DNA of 64,000 nucleotides, taken from positions 57,067 to 121,066 of the forward strand of contig CAVQON010000003.1 in assembly GCA_963714455.1 (NCBI GenBank). Reading direction: 5' to 3'. This DNA is from CAVQGZ01 sp963714455 (lineage in GTDB: Bacteria > Actinomycetota > Actinomycetes > Jiangellales > Jiangellaceae). Position numbers and translations under genes: made by a program. Shown piece after piece: positions 60,386 to 64,000 of the stretch (the first letter of the stretch is position 1; the number at the start of each line of letters is the position of its first letter). Under the pieces are notes generated by a model. That model did no database searches, had not been told where the DNA came from, and worked only from the letters and a program-made list of their open reading frames with translations.

Positions 60386-61120
60386 TCAGTTCTCGATGTC
60401 GATGACCAGCCGGCTAGGCGAGTCCGTCGTCCACACAAGGAACGGTGCTTTGGTGTTCAGCCCGATGAGCCAGTGCACATTGGCCTCGAAGTCCTCGATC
60501 TCGACGACTTCGGTGACGACCGTCGTGTCGCTGCGCACACGGTCCGCTCCGGTATAGACGGGCGTGTAGTCGTTGGTCATGTCGACCCCGGACGTTCCCT
60601 GCAGCCACACGTCCAGAAAGGCCTCACCCTCGACGGGGACCACATTCCCCGGGACGTCGTGGAACGGCCCGGACGTCACCGTGTAGCCCACCGTGTAGGT
60701 CGGGACGTAGTCGCCGTCGAACTCGATCACCACCCGGTCGTGGCCCGGGTGTGCCGCGCTGCGGACGTCGGCGATCCACGACCCACCGAGCCCGGGGTCC
60801 TCCGGCGACCCAGAGAACGACCCGAAGCCGGCACCGGTCAACGCCTGCGATGCCGGCCCGGACTGCTGGCCAGTAGTCGGCGGTGCCTGGGTGGGCGCGG
60901 GCGTCGGGGTCGGCTCCCCGAGCGGGGAGGGTGACGGTGTCGGCTTGGTGGTAGCGGTGGCGATCGGGGTGGGCTGGACTCCGGCCACCGTGTCGTCGTC
61001 GCCTTCGGCCAGCAGCCAGACGAGCGCGGCGACACCGGCCACGAGGAGCACGACCACGCCTGCGACCCACCACCAGGTGCGCCGACCCCGTTCGGTCTGC
61101 TGACGCGGGGGCGCGGTCAT
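60386..61120 (-). CDS. membrane-anchored AMIN-like domain protein
   Basis: A 244-residue protein with a cytoplasmic basic start, one transmembrane helix (about 15-38, WWWVAGVVVLLVAGVAALVW), a Thr/Pro linker to about 85, and a C-terminal AMIN-like domain (GHDRVVIEFDGDYVPTYTVG, 'YTGADRVRSDTTVVTEVVEI', ending in SRLVIDIEN). AMIN-like domains bind cell-wall or outer components. It is exported with the domain outside. ATG 61120. Confidence 0.83.
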   Translation of the reverse strand: MTAPPRQQTERGRRTWWWVAGVVVLLVAGVAALVWLLAEGDDDTVAGVQPTPIATATTKPTPSPSPLGEPTPTPAPTQAPPTTGQQSGPASQALTGAGFGSFSGSPEDPGLGGSWIADVRSAAHPGHDRVVIEFDGDYVPTYTVGYTVTSGPFHDVPGNVVPVEGEAFLDVWLQGTSGVDMTNDYTPVYTGADRVRSDTTVVTEVVEIEDFEANVHWLIGLNTKAPFLVWTTDSPSRLVIDIEN

Positions 61121-61469
61121 AGCAGGTCACCTCACACCTCCCAGGATAGGCCGATCCTGGCCGCTGACCATGACCGACAGTCATACGTTCGACGGACTAC
61201 TCCACAGGCCTCGTCGCTGGTCGTGTGTCTGCCACCCCACCATCGCAACGTGACCGACACATGACAGCCGATACCCACCCCGGCCCCTGATCCTCCGCTT
61301 CATGGGTCCTGCAGTCTTGTCACGGACGTTGTCGGGGTGACCGCCGCTGGCCGTGTGTCTGGCAGGGTCTGTCCCGGTCCTCATCGAAGGAGACGCGGAC
61401 GTGTGTGTGGCACTGCCCGAAGGTGCCTGTCGGCAGCGAGGGGATAGCTGTGGCGCGGGCTCGTAGCGT

Positions 61470-61776
61470 CAGAACGGCAGTGATGAGGGTGGGGGGGCTG
61501 GCGTCGGGGGCGCCCACCCCGAGGGCCGCCGCTGCTGCCCAGACGGCTGCGAAGCAGCCCCGACCGAGCAGCCATTCGCCGAGGCGGGTCCCGCCGCGAT
61601 CCCGATGACAAGCAGACGCAGTTGCAGCCGATCGCCTCACCCAGCCGCTCCGGTGGCGTCAGATCTGGCAGGGTGGCCACGCCACCCACGACCTCCGAGG
61701 CCTCCGCCACGCCGAGCAGCACCCGAAGCAGCACGAGCGCCCACGAGTCCGACACCAACGGGTGCGCGCCCACCAC
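61470..61776 (-). pseudogene. MFS transporter fragment, frameshifted
   Basis: GTG 61776 opens DSWALVLLRVLLGVAEAS (an MFS helix), then DLTPPERLGEAIGCN. After about 61610 a different frame resumes with RLGEWLLGRGCFAAVWAAAA-ALGVGAP, which continues the same MFS pattern. The 5' end and the whole C-terminal half are absent. So it is a decayed central part of an MFS transporter. Confidence 0.65.
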
Positions 61777-61860
61777 GCCGGTGAACTGGGCGGATCATCG
61801 GCGGTAGTCCCGTGACCATCGACTCTGGACCGGCCGGCTGGGTAGGCGCAGTGTCAGGTC

Positions 61861-62616
61861 GTGACGGTTCAGGCCGTGACGGCGGCTTCTTCGGAGGGCT
61901 CGCTCGGCACTCGTGTCGACTGCGACGGCTTGTGCCGCTACTACCGCGTCGGCGGCAGTGAGGTCCGTGCGTTGGATCAGGTGAGTCTTCATGTGGACGA
62001 GTCCGAGTTCGTTGTCGTGCTGGGTGCTTCCGGGTCCGGGAAGACGACCCTGCTGAACATGCTCGGTGCCCTGGACATGCCCACGGCGGGGACGGTGCGG
62101 GTGAACGGGGTGGACATCAGCCACGCCTCTCGGGAGGCACGCCGGCTGGTTCGCCGGTCGACCGTCAGTTTCGTGTTCCAGTCCTTCAACATCTTCCCGG
62201 GGCTGACGGCCGCCGAGAACGTGCAGTTCGGGGCTGATGCAGCCGGACGGGCCGACTCGTCTGACGTCGCTGGTGAGGTGCTGGCGCAGGTCGGGCTGGC
62301 CGATCGCGCTGACCACTTCCCGCACCAGCTCTCCGGTGGAGAGCAGCAGCGGGTCGCGATAGCCCGCGCGCTGGCCACCGGCAACCCGATCATCCTTGCC
62401 GACGAACCCACCGGTGAGCTCGACTTCCGCACCGGCGTCCAGATCCTGGAGCTGTTGCGCGAGCAGGCGGAGGCCGGCACCACTGTCATCGTCGTGACCC
62501 ACAACAGGGAGATCTCCCGCGTCGCCGACCGCGTCGTCGAGCTCTCCAGCGGCCACATCGTCTCCGACGGCCCTCCCAGCGGTGGTCGGGCCGCCGTGAC
62601 CGACCTCCATTGGTGA
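61861..62616 (+). CDS. MacB/LolD-type ABC transporter ATP-binding protein
   Basis: A 251-residue ATPase of the LolD/MacB type: Walker A GASGSGKTTLLNML, Q-loop SFVFQSFNIF, signature LSGGEQQRVAIARAL, Walker B IILADEPTGELD, H-loop VIVVTHNREI. It energises a FtsX-like permease encoded next. GTG 61861 is the earliest start. The permease gene begins six bases after the stop, so they are cotranscribed. Export of a lipoprotein, peptide or drug is typical. Confidence 0.9.
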   Translation: MTVQAVTAASSEGSLGTRVDCDGLCRYYRVGGSEVRALDQVSLHVDESEFVVVLGASGSGKTTLLNMLGALDMPTAGTVRVNGVDISHASREARRLVRRSTVSFVFQSFNIFPGLTAAENVQFGADAAGRADSSDVAGEVLAQVGLADRADHFPHQLSGGEQQRVAIARALATGNPIILADEPTGELDFRTGVQILELLREQAEAGTTVIVVTHNREISRVADRVVELSSGHIVSDGPPSGGRAAVTDLHW

Positions 62617-62622
62617 CGTGCC

Positions 62623-64000
62623 ATGGCCACCACGACTCTCCCAGCGACTGGTCACAACCACCACGGCGAGGCTGGTGGTGGGCGGCATCGGGGACGACAC
62701 GCGGCGCCACGATCCGCTCGCCGTCCGCCGTCCTCGATGCGACGGCTGTGGATCCGCTGGGTGATGCGAGACATTCGCCACCGGTGGCTCCTCATCACCG
62801 CGATCGCTCTCGTCCTCGCCCTCGGCACCGGCACTTACGCCGCGCTCAGCAGCACCAGCGAATGGAGGACCCGGTCCAACGACGCCTCGTTCGCCCTGTT
62901 GGGCATGCACGACCTCGAGATCACCCTCACCCCGGGCGCCTACCTGCCCGCCGGGACCCTGCGCACGCTCGTCGAGGGCTCCAGCAGCGCATCCGCGGTA
63001 GCTGGCGTCGCCGAGCGTCTCGTGGTGCCCACGCAGGTGTCCTGTCCAGTCCCCTGACGGTGAGGTAGTCGTGCCCGGACGGGTGGTCGGCGCGGACCCG
63101 TCCGACATCGACAGCGTGCACATCGACGCGGGCCGAGCAGCCGAGCCCACCGACCCGGTGCCCACCGTGGTGCTTGAGCAGAAGTTCGCCGCCGCCCACG
63201 ACCTGCCCAGCAGTGGCGAGGTGCGGCTGCGTGGGGATGTCGAGGTCGACTACGTCGGGGTCGGCGTGGGTCCGGAGGAGTTCGTCATCGATGCCGGCGG
63301 GGTCGGCTTCTTCGGCGCGGACACGGGCTTCGCGGTCGCATACATGACCCTTGACGGGGCCCAGGCGATCGCGTCTGCTCCGGGCGTGGTCAACGACCTT
63401 GTGATCGCTCTCGAGTCACGCGTGGATCGCGCAGCCGTCATCGACGATCTGACCCGGACGCTGGCCTCGGCGGATCCACCGGTCTCCGCGAGCGTCACGA
63501 CCCGCGACGACGAGATGGCCTACCAGGTGCTCTATGACGACATCGACGGTGACCAGCGATTCTGGACCGTGATCTCTGTGCTCATGATCGCCGGAGCGAC
63601 GCTGGCCGCGGTCAACCTCATTGGTCGTGTCATGGACGGTCAGCGGCGCGAGATCGGGATCGGGATGGCCTTGGGCACCCCGACCCGGCGTCTGGCCATC
63701 CGGCCCTTCGTCCTTGCCGGCGCCATCGCGTTGCTCGGGGTGGTGCTCGGCCTGCTGGTCGCGGCCGCCCTCACCGTGCCACTGCGGGAGGTGTACACGG
63801 GGCTGCTACCGCTGCCGGTGTGGCAGACGCCGTTCGTCGTGGAGCCGTTCCTGGTGGCCGCGGCCATCGGCGCCACCGTCCCCCTGCTGGCCACCGCACT
63901 GCCGGTGCGGCGCGCCCTGCGGGTGCAGCCCGCGGACGCCATCCGGGTCGGCCACCTCGCAGCGACCGGGTCTGGCGCGTCGACTGCCGCGCTGCGCATC
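62623..64000 (+). pseudogene. FtsX/MacB-type permease, frameshifted and cut by window end
   Basis: ATG 62623 opens a permease with a basic N-terminus and a first helix (WLLITAIALVLALGTGTYAA). The frame ends at TGA 63055 (VVPTQVSCPVP), but the neighbouring frame resumes at once with SPDGEVVVPGRVVGADPSDI and continues to the window edge with FtsX helices (FWTVISVLMIAGATLAAVNL, IRPFVLAGAIALLGVV). So one frameshift, near 63030-63055, splits one gene: a sequencing error or a real mutation. The expected length of such permeases is 780-850 residues, so the 3' end lies beyond the window. Confidence 0.75.

Overview
The window is GC-rich throughout, with strong G/C third-position bias, many GTG starts, 1-4 base stop/start overlaps, and several genes whose start codon lies 6-8 bases after a TANNNT-like -10 box (leaderless transcripts). 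With actinobacterial families such as DUF6325, DUF6158, an Rv0909-like antitoxin, fused urease gamma/beta and AMIN-like proteins, this points to a high-GC Actinobacterium, perhaps of the Micrococcales/Intrasporangiaceae kind. No rRNA, tRNA, CRISPR array, integrase or insertion sequence was recognised.

Layout. 0.1-4.3 kb: a possible gene remnant, then a compact set not recognised as a described system: phased TCTCAT repeats, a 50-residue poly-arginine peptide, a perfect hairpin, an ABC exporter and a soluble Ser/Thr-kinase-like protein, followed by a small secreted Asp/Ser/Arg-rich protein. 4.6-11.2 kb (minus): a complete Wadjet anti-plasmid system, jetABCD. 11.4-17.5 kb (plus): a sulfite-reduction operon (sirA, cysH, cysG-like, ferrochelatase) behind a leaderless Cys-containing leader peptide, then a geranylgeranyl-reductase-like flavoprotein. 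17.5-24.8 kb: a DUF1206 remnant, a PepSY lipoprotein, a universal stress protein, an SDR enzyme, and a five-gene minus-strand operon around a P-type cation ATPase. 24.9-31.4 kb: galK-galT, hypothetical genes, a PfkB kinase, a PHP phosphatase and a deleted BASS transporter. 31.5-42.4 kb: MFS and DASS transporters, an SNF2 helicase, a patatin, a wax ester/triacylglycerol synthase, a lipoprotein hydrolase and DUF1697, with two further genes that have lost their middles.

42.5-46.4 kb: an M6 metalloprotease without a signal peptide and with a Lys/Asp-rich tail, a 277-residue unknown protein and an overlapping ATP-grasp ligase. 46.5-53.3 kb: ChaB/Rho-N protein, a glycosyltransferase-sigma factor fusion, DUF6158, CPA1 antiporter, hemolysin III and agmatine deiminase. 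53.4-55.8 kb: divergent urease structural genes with no accessory genes in view. 56-64 kb: SRPBCC protein, alpha/beta hydrolase, lipoprotein, a C39/BtrH-like protein, an AMIN-like protein, an MFS remnant, and a MacB-type ABC pair whose permease is frameshifted and runs off the window.

How parts work together: sirA/cysH/cysG-like/ferrochelatase make a self-contained module (siroheme synthesis plus sulfate and sulfite reduction) probably tuned by cysteine through the leader peptide. JetABC form the SMC complex and JetD the nuclease of Wadjet. The two most promising uncharacterised sets are the poly-Arg peptide/exporter/kinase set at the left and the M6/unknown/ATP-grasp set at 42.5-46.1 kb. Several genes are broken by internal deletion or frameshift, which indicates gene decay or an assembly problem.
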